64,000 bases of DNA from Amycolatopsis iheyensis (GCF_024703995.1 NZ_JAMXQV010000001.1:558001-622000); one strand, 5' to 3'; numbered from the stretch's first letter, positions 7,393 to 16,385 are shown. The notes: a model not told the origin generated them from the letters alone. A program made the numbers and translations.

Positions 7393-9089
7393 GCACCGAT
7401 CCCATCGTCGTCGGGTTGTTCGGCAACCGGCTGCACTCGATCCTCGCCGAGCAGCAGAACGCGCTGGTCAACACGGCCTTTTCGGCCGTCGTGCGGGAGT
7501 CGCTCGACCTCGCGTGCGCGGTGTTCGACTCGCGTGGCGAGATGATCGGCCAGTCCGTCGGCGGCACGCCCGGCCACATCAACGCGATGGCCACCGGCAT
7601 GCACCACTTCGTCGCCGCTTACCCACCGGAGACCCTGGCACCCGGCGATGTGCTGCTCACCAACGACCCGTGGCAGACCGCCGGGCAGATCAACGACATC
7701 ACGGTGGCGACCCCGGTGTTCCTGCGCGGCAGGCTCGTCGCGTGGTTCGCCTCGTGCTGCCACGCGCCGGACATCGGCGGCCGGCTGGTGTCCGCCGAGG
7801 CGCACGAGGTCTTCGAAGAGGGCCTGCGCCTGCCGATCATGAAGTTCCTGAACGCGGGCGTCGTCAACGCTGACCTGGAACGGCTCGTCCGGGCCAACGT
7901 CCGGACGCCGGAGGAGACCATCGGCGACCTGTACGCGCAGGTCACCGGCAACGAGGTCGGCGCGGCCAGCCTGCTGGAGCTGCTGGACGAGTTCGGTCTC
8001 GACTCGCTCGACGCCATCGCCGCCGAGATCATGAACCGCTCCGAGAAGGCGCTGCGCGACGCGCTGCGGGAGCTGCCGGACGGCGTCTACACCAACGAGA
8101 TCGTCACCGACGGCTTCGACGACGAAGAGGTCGTCCTGCGCGTGACGGCCACGGTGACCGGGGACGAGATCCACCTCGACTTCGCGGGCTCGTCGCCGCA
8201 GAGCCGGCGCGGGATCAACGTCGTGCTGAACTACACGCGGGCGTACGCGTCGTTCGCGGTCAAGGCCGCGATCTCGCCGGAGGTGCCGCACAACGCGGGA
8301 TCGTTCCGGCCGGTGCGCGTCAGCGCGCCCGAAGGTTCCGTGCTGAACTGCCTGCCGCCCGCGCCGGTCGCGTCGCGGCACCTGATCGGGCACTTCCTGC
8401 CGTCGCTGCTGATCGGCGCGCTGCCGGGGGCCGCGATCGCGCCGAGCGCGGACGCGCTGTGGATGACCATCTGGCGCGGTCCGGGGTTCATGCTCAACGT
8501 CTTCCAGACCGGCGGCATGGGCGCGCGGGCGGACAAGGACGGCCTGAACACCACGGGGTTCCCGAGCGGCCTGCGCTCGACACCGACCGAGGTCATCGAG
8601 ACGATGGCGCCGCTGATCCAGTGCTCGCGAGAGCTGCGCGCCGACTCCGGCGGCGCCGGCCGGTGGCGCGGCGGCCTCGGCCAGGTGACGACCATGGCGT
8701 TGCGCGACGGGGAGTCCTGGAGCGTCAACGGGAACGTCGACCGCGTGCGGGCCGCGGCGTCCGGCGTCGCCGGTGGCGGCCCGGGCTCGGCGGGGCGGTT
8801 CGGCCTGCGCGAAGGGGACGACCTGCCCGCCAAGAGCCGGGTGACGCTCGCGCGGAACGCCGTCGTGGACGTGACGCTGCCCGGTGGCGGCGGGTACGGG
8901 ACGCCGTCCGAACGTCCGGTGGCGGCGGTGCTCGCCGACGTCGTCGACGGTTACGTCTCGGTCGACACGGCATCCAATGTATACAAAGTCGCCGTGCGGT
9001 ACCTCGGCGCACCGGACGCGCTGGTCCGGCTGCCCGAGGACTACGCGGTGGACGAAGCGCAGACAGCACGACTGAGAGCGGGGAAGTGA
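7389..9089 (+). CDS. Hydantoinase B/oxoprolinase family protein, HyuB-like subunit
   Basis: A 566-residue partner of the preceding HyuA-like protein. Family hallmarks are ESLDLACAVFDSRGEMIGQS near the N terminus, GHINAMATGMHHF, LLTNDPWQTAGQINDI, CCHAPDIGG with a metal-binding look, and the C-terminal LPGGGGYGTPSERP. Together the two subunits should hydrolyse or carboxylate a substrate at the expense of ATP. GTG start in a GTGA overlap. A 13-base A/T-rich word is shared with hyuA (see findings). Confidence 0.92.
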   Translation: MSTDPIVVGLFGNRLHSILAEQQNALVNTAFSAVVRESLDLACAVFDSRGEMIGQSVGGTPGHINAMATGMHHFVAAYPPETLAPGDVLLTNDPWQTAGQINDITVATPVFLRGRLVAWFASCCHAPDIGGRLVSAEAHEVFEEGLRLPIMKFLNAGVVNADLERLVRANVRTPEETIGDLYAQVTGNEVGAASLLELLDEFGLDSLDAIAAEIMNRSEKALRDALRELPDGVYTNEIVTDGFDDEEVVLRVTATVTGDEIHLDFAGSSPQSRRGINVVLNYTRAYASFAVKAAISPEVPHNAGSFRPVRVSAPEGSVLNCLPPAPVASRHLIGHFLPSLLIGALPGAAIAPSADALWMTIWRGPGFMLNVFQTGGMGARADKDGLNTTGFPSGLRSTPTEVIETMAPLIQCSRELRADSGGAGRWRGGLGQVTTMALRDGESWSVNGNVDRVRAAASGVAGGGPGSAGRFGLREGDDLPAKSRVTLARNAVVDVTLPGGGGYGTPSERPVAAVLADVVDGYVSVDTASNVYKVAVRYLGAPDALVRLPEDYAVDEAQTARLRAGK

Positions 9090-9090
9090 C

Positions 9091-9876
9091 ATGAGTCGGT
9101 TGGCCGGCAAGGTGGCGGTCGTCTTCGGCGGCGCGCGGGGCATCGGCCTCGCCACGGTGAAGGAGTTCCTCGCCGAGGGCGCGACGGTGTTCGCCTCCGA
9201 CATCCGCGAGCCCGCCGAAGCGATCGAGGGCTACCGGCACGCCATCGTCGACGCCACGGACGAGGATGCCGTGGCGGCGTTCGTCGACGGTGTCATCGCC
9301 GAAGCCGGCCGGATCGACGTGCTGTTCAACAACGTCGGAATCCACCTCGGCAAGCCGCTGGCCGACACCACGCTGGCCGAGTTCGACAACATCTTCGCGC
9401 TCAACGTGCGTGCCGCGTTCCTCGGCACGCGTGCCGTGCTGCCGCACATGATCGAGCGCAAGGCCGGCAGCATCGTCACGACGTCGTCCAACGGCGGTGT
9501 GATGGGCCGCCCCGGCGACCCGGTGTACAACGCCACCAAGCACGCGCTGGTCGGGCTGACGAAGTCGATCGCGGTCGCGCACGCGCACCAGGGCATCCGC
9601 GCGAACACGGTGAACCCGGGCGCGATCGACACCGACATGCTGCGCAGCACCCTGAACTCGCCGGAGGAGTTCGAGACCAAGCAGCACCAGCTGGTCGCGA
9701 GCACGCCCGCCGCGCGCGTCGGCGAGGCGTGGGAGGTCGCGAAGGCCGTGGTGTTCCTGGCGAGCGACGAGTCCCGGTTCATCAACGGCGTCGTGCTGCC
9801 GATCGACGGGGCGAAGGCCGCGGGCGCGATGCCGGGCAACCGCTACAGCCTCGACTTCGAACTCGGCGTCAGGTAG
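9091..9876 (+). CDS. SDR-family oxidoreductase
   Basis: A 261-residue classical short-chain dehydrogenase. The cofactor motif is VVFGGARGIGLATVKEF, followed by NNVGIHLG in place of NNAG and the catalytic YNATK (Y-x3-K). It likely reduces or oxidises a hydroxyl/keto group with NAD(H), since an Asp (SDIRE) ends beta2. It starts one base after hyuB stops, so it is part of the same operon and probably converts the alcohol/ketone intermediate of the pathway. Confidence 0.9.
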   Translation: MSRLAGKVAVVFGGARGIGLATVKEFLAEGATVFASDIREPAEAIEGYRHAIVDATDEDAVAAFVDGVIAEAGRIDVLFNNVGIHLGKPLADTTLAEFDNIFALNVRAAFLGTRAVLPHMIERKAGSIVTTSSNGGVMGRPGDPVYNATKHALVGLTKSIAVAHAHQGIRANTVNPGAIDTDMLRSTLNSPEEFETKQHQLVASTPAARVGEAWEVAKAVVFLASDESRFINGVVLPIDGAKAAGAMPGNRYSLDFELGVR

Positions 9877-9880
9877 CGCC

Positions 9881-10558
9881 GTGTCCGTCGACGCCTCGGG
9901 GCTTTCGAGCGAGCGGCACCAGCTGGAACGCAGCGGGACGGCCGAGCGGGTCGCCGCGATCCTGCGCCAGTACATCACCGACGGCGTCTTCGCCCCCGGT
10001 GAGCGCCTCTCGGAGCCGGTGATCAGCTCGGCGCTCGGCGTCTCGCGCAACACGCTGCGCGAGTCGTTCCAGCTGCTGGCCCACGAGCGGCTGGCGGTGC
10101 ACGAGCTGAACCGCGGCGTGTTCGTGCGCGAACTGACCACAGAGGACATCGAAGACCTCTACGTCGTCCGGCGCGCCACCGAATGCGGCGCGCTGCGGCG
10201 CGCGGCGGAACTGTCCACAGTGGAACTGTCCGCTGTGGAGCGAGCGCTCGAAGACGGCCGTGCGGCCGCACGGCACGAGGACTGGCCGGCGGTCGGCACC
10301 GCGAGCATCCACTTCCACCAGGCGCTGGCCGACCTGGCGGGCAGCGAGCGCATCTCCGCGACGATGCGCCAGGTGCTCGCCGAGACCCGGTTGTTCTTCG
10401 TCCTCAACGAGAACACCCGCGAGTTCTACGAGCCGTTCCTCGACAGCCACGAGCGGATCCTGGCCGACCTGCGCCGCGGCCGGTTCGACCTCGCGGAGAC
10501 GGCGTTGGACCGCTACCTCCGCGAGGCCGAGACCTTGCTGCTGAAGCTCAGCAGGTGA
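9881..10558 (+). CDS. GntR-family transcriptional regulator, FCD domain
   Basis: A 225-residue protein with an N-terminal winged helix (residues ~20-85, including LSEPVISSALGVSRNTLRES) and a C-terminal FCD ligand domain. Candidate metal/ligand histidines are in IHFHQAL and DSHERIL. FadR-type regulators bind small carboxylates and are released from DNA. It is the last gene of the cluster, four bases after the SDR, and the palindrome at 3716-3740 is the obvious target. The GTG start is supported by spacing. Its 3' end overlaps the convergent alpha-galactosidase gene by 11 bases. Confidence 0.92.
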   Translation: MSVDASGLSSERHQLERSGTAERVAAILRQYITDGVFAPGERLSEPVISSALGVSRNTLRESFQLLAHERLAVHELNRGVFVRELTTEDIEDLYVVRRATECGALRRAAELSTVELSAVERALEDGRAAARHEDWPAVGTASIHFHQALADLAGSERISATMRQVLAETRLFFVLNENTREFYEPFLDSHERILADLRRGRFDLAETALDRYLREAETLLLKLSR

Positions 10559-12515
10559 TCGTGGCGTCCGCCCAGTCGGCGTGGTCGGAGTCGTTGGTGT
10601 CCCCGCCGTCGGTGACCACGAGGTCGAGCACCCGCACCCCGGCCAGGTTCGCCGTCAGCTGCTGCGCGGGCAGGCCCGCCGTCAGGACGCCGGTCGCCGT
10701 GAGTTCCTTGCCGTCGCCGAGGACCTGGAACGCGACGCTGCCCTTGGCCTTTTCGTCGTCGTGGCCGACGAACGCCCCGAACGTCGTGCAGCCGCCGCCG
10801 AGGTAGAACCGGATGCGCGATGGCGCGTGGACACCCAGGCCGTCTTCGTAGGCAACCTTGCCGATGGTGATCTTGTGTCCGTCTCCTGCCTTGGACTCGC
10901 CGTTGCTCGTGCCGCGTTCGACCGGGCCGTAGCCGTTCTCCGCGGAGAGCCACGTCGCTTTCGACAGCGGTGTCACCCCGGGTGCCGGTGGGGTGACGAC
11001 CGGCGCGCCGCCGTCGGCCGCGAGAGAACGCTTTCCCCAAGCCGTCCAGTAGCTCGCCGTCGCGGTCAGGGTCACGTGGTCGCCGCTCGGTGCGGCCGGC
11101 CGCACGGTCCACGACCGTTGCCACGACCGGCCGGGCGCCACCGCCGGGACGAGGGTGTCGCCGCGGCCGTCGAGCCGCCAGCCGGCCGGCGCGGTGAGCT
11201 TCACCTGCGCGGCGACCAGCGGGGTGCTGCCGTCGTTGGTCAGCTTCAGCGTCGCGGTGAACGGCCTGGCCGCGTCGGCGAAGTCGGGCGCCTGCACGGT
11301 GAGCGTCGACAGCGGCGCCGCGTTCGGGAACTTCGCGGGCCAGACGCGGAACACCGCGGCGCCGTGGCTCGGGACCGACGCCCGGAGCGTGCCGGTGGTC
11401 TCCGTTTCGGCGCCGCTCCACAGGTCGCGCACGCGGTAGTCGCGGGCCTTGCCGAGGCCGAGCTCGGTCGTGGTCGCGGACATCGGCGCGGCGGCGAGGC
11501 CGCGGTTGAACAGCACGACCGCCGCCGAGCCGTCCGACATCGGCTTGGTCCAGACCTCGGTGTCGCCGTCGTCGCGCAGCTGGTACCCCTGCTTGCCCGC
11601 CCAGTCCTGGTCCAGGGCGACGATGTCCTTGTTCGCCAGGATCTTCTTCGTCGTGTCGGACATCGAGCGCAGGTCGTTGCCGGCGAGCAGCGGCGCGTTC
11701 AGCAACGCCCACAACGCGAAGTGCGCCTGGTACTCGGTGGTCGTCATCTTGCCGTTGCCGACTTCGAGCATGTCCGGGTCGTTCCAGCCGCCCGGGCCCG
11801 AGTAGCCCACGAGCGGGACCTGCTTGTCGAGGATCCCGGTCATGCTGCTCCAGCTGTCGCTGATGTCGCCGGTCGTGCGCCAGACCTGCGCGCCGGCGTC
11901 CTTGCCCCACAGCCACGGCTGGTTCTGACCCCACTCGCAGAGCGCGTAGAGGATCGGCCGGCCGGTCTTCTTGATCGCCTCGCCCATCTTCGTGTAGCGC
12001 TCGATCGCCGGGCGGTTCTGGTTGTTGCAGTTGTCGTACTTGAGGTAGTCGACACCCCAGTCCGCGAACGTCTGCGCGTCGACGTCCTCGTGGTCCAGGC
12101 CGCCGGGCATGGTCTTCTGGCAGGTCAGCGTGCCGGCGCTGGTGTAGATGCCGAGCTTGAGGCCGCGGTCGTGGACGTAGTCGGCGAGTGCCTTGATGCC
12201 GCTGGGGAAGCGGGTGTGGCTGGCCTCGAGCTTGCCGTCGGCGGTGCGGTTCTGCTCGGCCCAGCAGTCGTCGATGTTGACGTACTGGTAGCCGGCCGCC
12301 TCGAGGCCGGAGCTCACCATGGCGTCCGCCGTCTCGCGGATGAGCTCTTCGTTGATGTCGCAGTGGAACTTGTTCCAGCTGTTCCAGCCCATCGGCGGCA
12401 GCTGCCCCGGCTGCTGCGCGTCGGTGGCCGGGGCCGGCTCGGCGGCTCGGGCGGGTGGGGGAGTGGCGATCGCGGCGACCACGACGGCGGCCGCCAGCCC
12501 GACGAGAAAACGCAT
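10548..12515 (-). CDS. Secreted alpha-galactosidase, GH27 with NPCBM domain
   Basis: A 655-residue exported enzyme. The signal peptide is MRFLVGLAAAVVVAAIATPP followed by ARAAEPAP. The GH27 domain begins PPMGWNSWNKFHCDINEE. The catalytic nucleophile is in YLKYDNCNN and the acid/base is in GWNDPDMLEVG. It is followed by a beta domain, an NEW3-like Ig segment, and a C-terminal NPCBM module (YLGGGCTTFGAFVGHDDE). It releases terminal alpha-galactose from oligo- or polysaccharides outside the cell. The start at 12515 was chosen for the GGAGGG ribosome site four bases upstream and because it begins the signal peptide; a longer in-frame start at 12536 lacks both. Confidence 0.93.
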   Translation of the reverse strand: MRFLVGLAAAVVVAAIATPPPARAAEPAPATDAQQPGQLPPMGWNSWNKFHCDINEELIRETADAMVSSGLEAAGYQYVNIDDCWAEQNRTADGKLEASHTRFPSGIKALADYVHDRGLKLGIYTSAGTLTCQKTMPGGLDHEDVDAQTFADWGVDYLKYDNCNNQNRPAIERYTKMGEAIKKTGRPILYALCEWGQNQPWLWGKDAGAQVWRTTGDISDSWSSMTGILDKQVPLVGYSGPGGWNDPDMLEVGNGKMTTTEYQAHFALWALLNAPLLAGNDLRSMSDTTKKILANKDIVALDQDWAGKQGYQLRDDGDTEVWTKPMSDGSAAVVLFNRGLAAAPMSATTTELGLGKARDYRVRDLWSGAETETTGTLRASVPSHGAAVFRVWPAKFPNAAPLSTLTVQAPDFADAARPFTATLKLTNDGSTPLVAAQVKLTAPAGWRLDGRGDTLVPAVAPGRSWQRSWTVRPAAPSGDHVTLTATASYWTAWGKRSLAADGGAPVVTPPAPGVTPLSKATWLSAENGYGPVERGTSNGESKAGDGHKITIGKVAYEDGLGVHAPSRIRFYLGGGCTTFGAFVGHDDEKAKGSVAFQVLGDGKELTATGVLTAGLPAQQLTANLAGVRVLDLVVTDGGDTNDSDHADWADATITC

Positions 12516-12775
12516 GATCCCTCCAGGAGTGCGCAACTCTGCACAAACTCACTCAACAACAAACACCCGAGAGAGGTCGGATGTCTACGTCCGTTAGTAG
12601 GAACTACCCGCGGTTCGCGTGCCGGTGAGCGGGAATCCCTCCGATGTCTGGCGGTGGGTGAGAGGCAGTCCCGTTGGCCGGACCGGCGTGGGCGGAACCG
12701 CGGACTGTGCACGATGGAGTGTTCGCGCTCGCCGCGACGCCCTGGTAGGGATGGGGGAGGCACTGAGGAGGACCG

Positions 12776-14044
12776 ATGTCAGCACAGCACGCCCTGTGGC
12801 ACCCGTTCGCCGACATGGGCGCGGTCGACGGGGACCGGATGGTCATCACCCGCGGCGAGGGCTCCTACGTCTGGGACGACGCGGGCCGCCGCTACTTCGA
12901 CGCCACCGCGTCGCTCTGGTACGCCAACTTCGGCCACGGGCGCCCCGAGATCACCGAAGCCGTCACCAAGCAGCTTCAGACGCTCGACTCGTACAACCTG
13001 TTCGGCTACAACGCCAACGAACCGGCGCTCGAGCTCGCCGACCGCGTCGCCGGCCTGGCGCCGACCCCGGGGTCGAAGGTCTTCTTCGGTTCGGGCGGCG
13101 GGGACGTCATCGACACCGCCGTGAAGCTCGCGCGGGCGTACTTCGCGCAGACCGGACGGCCGGAGAAGGTGCACGTCATCGGCCGGTCGCAGGGCTACCA
13201 CGGCACCCACGGCTTCGGCACGGCCGTCGGCGGGATCCCGGCCAACGCCGCCGGGGTCGGCCCGCAGCCGCCGGAGTTCTCGCACGTTCCCTACGACAGC
13301 GCGTCGGCGCTGGAAGCCGAGATCGAGCGGGTGGGCGCGTCGCGCGTCGCGGCGTTCTTCTGCGAGCCGGTGATCGGCGCGGGTGGCGTGCTGCTGCCGC
13401 CGGACGGGTACATCGAGGCCGTCGCGGAAATCTGCCGCCGCCACGACGTGCTGTTCGTCGCCGACTGCGTGATCGCGGCGTGGGGCCGGCTCGGCACGTG
13501 GTTCGGCATCGACCGCTGGACGGTCCAGCCCGACATGATCACGACGGCGAAGGGCATCACCGGCGGCACGATCCCGCTCGGCGCGCTGATCGTGGCGCCG
13601 CGGGTGGCCGAGCCGTTCTTCACCGGCAAGCCGGGCGCCCCGATCTTCCGCCACGGCGCGACCTACGCCGGGCACCCGGTGGCCTGCGCCGCCGGCCTGG
13701 CGACGCTGGACATCTACGAGCGCGACGGCCTGATCCCACGCGGGCGCGAGCTGGAGAAGCCACTGGCCGACGCGGTTTCCGGGGTCGCCGGCCACCCGCT
13801 GGTCGCCGAAGTCCGGGCGGGCCTGGGCTTTCTGGCCGCGGTGGAGCTGACGGCGGAGGTCATGGACGCCGACCCGGGCGCGCCGGTGAAGCTGCAGCGC
13901 GCGTGCCGGGACGAGGGCGTGATCGTGCGGAACCTGGGCCGCGGTGTCGCGGTGTCGCCGCCGCTGGTCGCGGCCGAGCCGGAGCTGGACCTGCTGGCCG
14001 CGGCGCTGCCGCGAGCGTTGGACCGGCTGGCCGCCGACCGCTGA
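12776..14044 (+). CDS. Class III PLP-dependent aminotransferase
   Basis: A 422-residue fold-type I aminotransferase. It starts with HALWHPFADMGAV, typical of omega-amino acid:pyruvate and polyamine transaminases. GSGGGDVIDTAVKLAR is the phosphate-binding segment, and TTAKGITGGTIPLGALI contains the PLP-binding lysine near residue 259. The usual GEV-x-T-G-F/R-x-G Asp loop reads VADCVIAAWGRLGTWFG. It probably moves an amino group from an omega-amino acid or amine to pyruvate. It is preceded by 260 bases of promoter region shared with the divergent alpha-galactosidase and followed by a strong hairpin terminator. Confidence 0.9.
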   Translation: MSAQHALWHPFADMGAVDGDRMVITRGEGSYVWDDAGRRYFDATASLWYANFGHGRPEITEAVTKQLQTLDSYNLFGYNANEPALELADRVAGLAPTPGSKVFFGSGGGDVIDTAVKLARAYFAQTGRPEKVHVIGRSQGYHGTHGFGTAVGGIPANAAGVGPQPPEFSHVPYDSASALEAEIERVGASRVAAFFCEPVIGAGGVLLPPDGYIEAVAEICRRHDVLFVADCVIAAWGRLGTWFGIDRWTVQPDMITTAKGITGGTIPLGALIVAPRVAEPFFTGKPGAPIFRHGATYAGHPVACAAGLATLDIYERDGLIPRGRELEKPLADAVSGVAGHPLVAEVRAGLGFLAAVELTAEVMDADPGAPVKLQRACRDEGVIVRNLGRGVAVSPPLVAAEPELDLLAAALPRALDRLAADR

Positions 14045-14056
14045 GGCTGCCGACGG

Positions 14057-14105
14057 CCGGAACGACCCTTTCCTGTCCTCCGACGGCAGGAAAGGGTCGT
14101 TCCGG
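14057..14105. terminator. Strong hairpin terminator after the aminotransferase gene
   Basis: Arms CCGGAACGACCCTTTCCTG and CAGGAAAGGGTCGTTCCGG are perfect 19-base reverse complements with an 11-base loop. The hairpin lies 12 bases past the aminotransferase stop. There is no T-tract, as is usual for actinomycete terminators. It could also serve the convergent VOC gene. Confidence 0.85.
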
Positions 14106-14138
14106 ACGTGCACCGCGCCGCGGACCACACGAGCCCGG

Positions 14139-14201
14139 CGTGATCGGAGCCGGAACTCGCGTGATCGAGGCCGGAACTCGCGTGATTCGAGCCGGAACTC
14201 A
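14139..14201. repeat. Three tandem 21-bp repeats
   Basis: Three adjacent copies of a 21-base unit, consensus CGTGATCGRAGCCGGAACTC (+1), at 14139-14159, 14160-14180 and 14181-14201. Copies differ at a few positions around the middle G/A/T. They lie between the terminator and the VOC gene end. The spacing equals two helical turns. No coding role is seen. Confidence 0.9.
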
Positions 14202-14212
14202 CTGGGTTCGGC

Positions 14213-14650
14213 TCATGAGATGCAGAACTCGTTGCCCTCCGGGTCGGCCATCGTCACCCAGCTGTGCGGGCCCTGCCGGCCGCGCCACAAGTACGTTGCC
14301 CCGCGGGACTTGAGCTTTTCCAGCGTTGCCTCGACGTTGTCCGCGCCCACCCACACGTCGAGGTGGAGGCGGTTCTTCACCGTCTTCGGCTCCGGGACCT
14401 CCTGGAACAGGACGCGCCGGGGTGGACCCTCCGGTGGCGAGTCCGGGTGGCGGATCGCCGCTCCCGTGCGCCACACGAGCTTCCCGCCATACGTCCGGGT
14501 CTCTTCCTCCTTCGCGTACCCCTTCGCGACCATCTCGCGGACGAAGTCCTCGTCGGTCGGCTCCACCGGCCAGCCGAGCGTCTCCGCCCACCAGTCCGCG
14601 AGCACATGCGGGTCGGCTGTGTCCACCACTACCTGGAAGTCATGCGCCAT
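14213..14650 (-). CDS. VOC/glyoxalase-superfamily protein
   Basis: A 145-residue protein with the paired beta-alpha-beta-beta-beta modules of the vicinal-oxygen-chelate fold. It starts MAHDFQVVVDTADPHVLADW and ends FQEVPEPKTVKNRLHLDVWV...VTMADPEGNEFCIS, as in the Glyoxalase_6 type. Such proteins are often metal enzymes or antibiotic-binding proteins, and the substrate cannot be deduced. The start ATG (14650) lies inside the 3' end of the upstream small gene (22-base overlap), suggesting cotranscription. Confidence 0.85.
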   Translation of the reverse strand: MAHDFQVVVDTADPHVLADWWAETLGWPVEPTDEDFVREMVAKGYAKEEETRTYGGKLVWRTGAAIRHPDSPPEGPPRRVLFQEVPEPKTVKNRLHLDVWVGADNVEATLEKLKSRGATYLWRGRQGPHSWVTMADPEGNEFCIS

Positions 14651-14835
14651 ACGGGCACGTTAACGACCGAGTCCGACATTTTTCGCGCCATCGGGTCCTC
14701 GACGGCGACCGGGACGACCGTGAACCGCCACTTGTCCACGCCGCCGCCCATGATCTCGGCGTACCGGCGGGCGCCGTCGGCGTTGGCGAACCGCACCTGC
14801 TGGCCGTTCGTCAGGTGGGTGATCTTGACCGCCAC
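14629..14835 (-). CDS. Small conserved-type hypothetical protein
   Basis: A 68-residue protein starting at GTG with GGAGG five bases upstream (GGAGG-TTGAT-GTG). It begins MAVKITHLTNGQQVRFANAD, followed by a GARRYAEIMGGG segment. The reading frame has normal actinomycete codon bias and overlaps the VOC gene by 22 bases. I do not recognise a domain. A role linked to the VOC gene is only inferred from the overlap. Confidence 0.6.
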   Translation of the reverse strand: MAVKITHLTNGQQVRFANADGARRYAEIMGGGVDKWRFTVVPVAVEDPMARKMSDSVVNVPVWRMTSR

Positions 14836-14954
14836 ATCAACCTCCCGAAGTCTGTGGGCCGGCCCAGGAGCTTCCCCCTCCGAGGCCGGCGAGCACAGTA
14901 GAACACATGTTCGACAGGCTGCGCCACCGGATCCCCCGCGCAGGTGAGAGCCAC

Positions 14955-15458
14955 TCAGAGTGGCCGGATCATCGCCACCCGCGGCCAGGCGTCCAGGCCG
15001 CGGGCGGCCTCCGCGCGGCGGATCGCCCGCAGCCCGGCGCCGAGCTCGACGTCCGCCAGGACACGGAACCGCAGCCGCTCGTAGTACGGCGCGTTCCACG
15101 GCACGGCCGCGAACGTCGTCAGCGTCAGGGCCCGCAACCCGCGAGAAGCCGCCCACTCGGCGAGCGTGTCGATCAACGCGCCGCCGATCCCGCGTCGCGC
15201 GTGCGAAGGCCGCACCGAGACCTGCTCGACGTGCGCGTGCCCGTCGACGACCTCGGCGATGAGGTACGCCACCGGCCGGTCGGTGTCGTCGACGTCGACC
15301 CAGGCGCGCCCGTCGGCCTGGTACACCGCCAGCTCCGCCACCGAGCCCGGGTCGTCGTCCGCGATCGCCGCCATGTCGAGCGCGCGGAAGGTCTCACCCG
15401 CTTCGCGCTCGATGTCGAGCAACGCGGGCAGGTCGTCGGGGCGCGCGAGCCGGATCAC
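14955..15458 (-). CDS. GNAT-family N-acetyltransferase
   Basis: A 167-residue GNAT. The acetyl-CoA-binding motif is VSVRPSHARRGIGGALIDTL (Q/R-x-x-G-x-G/A form). APYYERLRFRVL near the C terminus is the usual beta5-alpha4 region. GTG at 15458 was chosen because the recognisable fold begins there (VIRLARPDDLPALLDIERE); upstream in-frame sequence is Arg/Ser-rich and non-coding in look. The acceptor substrate is unknown. Confidence 0.85.
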   Translation of the reverse strand: MIRLARPDDLPALLDIEREAGETFRALDMAAIADDDPGSVAELAVYQADGRAWVDVDDTDRPVAYLIAEVVDGHAHVEQVSVRPSHARRGIGGALIDTLAEWAASRGLRALTLTTFAAVPWNAPYYERLRFRVLADVELGAGLRAIRRAEAARGLDAWPRVAMIRPL

Positions 15459-15489
15459 GAACGCATTCGTACGCGCCCGCGCGCGGTTT

Positions 15490-16278
15490 TCACAGCGAAT
15501 AAGACGAAATCGTGCGCTGGATGCGGATCGCGTACTCCTGCAGGGCGGTGATCGCGCCGTCCCGCGCCTCATCGGTGATCCGGGCCGCCGGGCCGGCCAT
15601 GGTCAGCACCGTCGGCCGCCTGCCGTAGGCGAGCACCGGCACCGAACACGCCCAGACACCCTCGTCGATCTCCCCGGAGCTGACCGAATACCGGTTCTCC
15701 AGCGCGTGCTTCAGCTCGTCCCGCACGATGGGGCCGCGCTGCTCGACGATCGGCTGCAGCCGCCGGTCGCGTTCGATCTCGGGCAGCAGCGCGAGCAGCA
15801 TCTTCCCGGACGCGCCGAGGCCGAGCGGCAGCGAATGCCCCGGTTCGAAGGTGAACCGCATGGCGCGGTCGCACTCGACGCGGTCGGCGCACACGGCGGC
15901 GTCGCCGAACTGCTGGAACAGCATCACCGTCTCGCCGAGCTCGCGAGCCGCCTCTTCCATGGCGGGCTTCGCGAGCCGGACGAGGTCGTTCGCCAGCTGG
16001 GCGGCCCGCGCCAGCGGCATCACCTGGCTCGTCAGGTGGTAGTGCCCGGCGCGGCCCTCCTCGAGCAGCTGCAGCTCCTTCAGCAGTGCGACGTAGCGGT
16101 AGGTCGTCGCGACCGGGGTGCCGATCGTCGCGGCGAGCTCGGCCACGCTGGCTTCCCAGCGTCTTTCGGAAAAGGCGAGCAGCAGCTGGAGGACCTTCCG
16201 GGAACTGCTGGCTCCGGGAGTGCGGCGCGGGGAAGTGGTGGCGGAACCGTCGACGGCACTGACGGCAGGCGTCATCAT
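15490..16278 (-). CDS. IclR-family transcriptional regulator
   Basis: A 262-residue protein with an N-terminal winged helix (residues ~25-90, SVAELAATIGTPVATTYRYV) and a C-terminal IclR effector-binding domain. GLGASGKMLLALLPE and the C-terminal Ser/Cys-containing VWACSVPVLAYGRRP region are typical. The start at ATG 16278 is favoured by GAGAGG five bases upstream; an ATG further up (16296) has no such site. It probably controls a neighbouring or distant catabolic gene; no operator is evident. Confidence 0.88.
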   Translation of the reverse strand: MMTPAVSAVDGSATTSPRRTPGASSSRKVLQLLLAFSERRWEASVAELAATIGTPVATTYRYVALLKELQLLEEGRAGHYHLTSQVMPLARAAQLANDLVRLAKPAMEEAARELGETVMLFQQFGDAAVCADRVECDRAMRFTFEPGHSLPLGLGASGKMLLALLPEIERDRRLQPIVEQRGPIVRDELKHALENRYSVSSGEIDEGVWACSVPVLAYGRRPTVLTMAGPAARITDEARDGAITALQEYAIRIQRTISSYSL

Positions 16279-16385
16279 GACCTCTCGGTGAGACAAAAAC
16301 GACCTTCGCTATCACACGGGGTGAATAAATTAGCACGTTGCGTGAAAGGAAGGCCAGCATTCCGCCATTCGAGCGGAATCGCGGG

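Noticed and set aside
14057..14105. Long palindrome considered as part of a CRISPR-like repeat
   Set aside because: A single hairpin with no spaced identical repeats; the neighbouring 21-mers are directly tandem without spacers.
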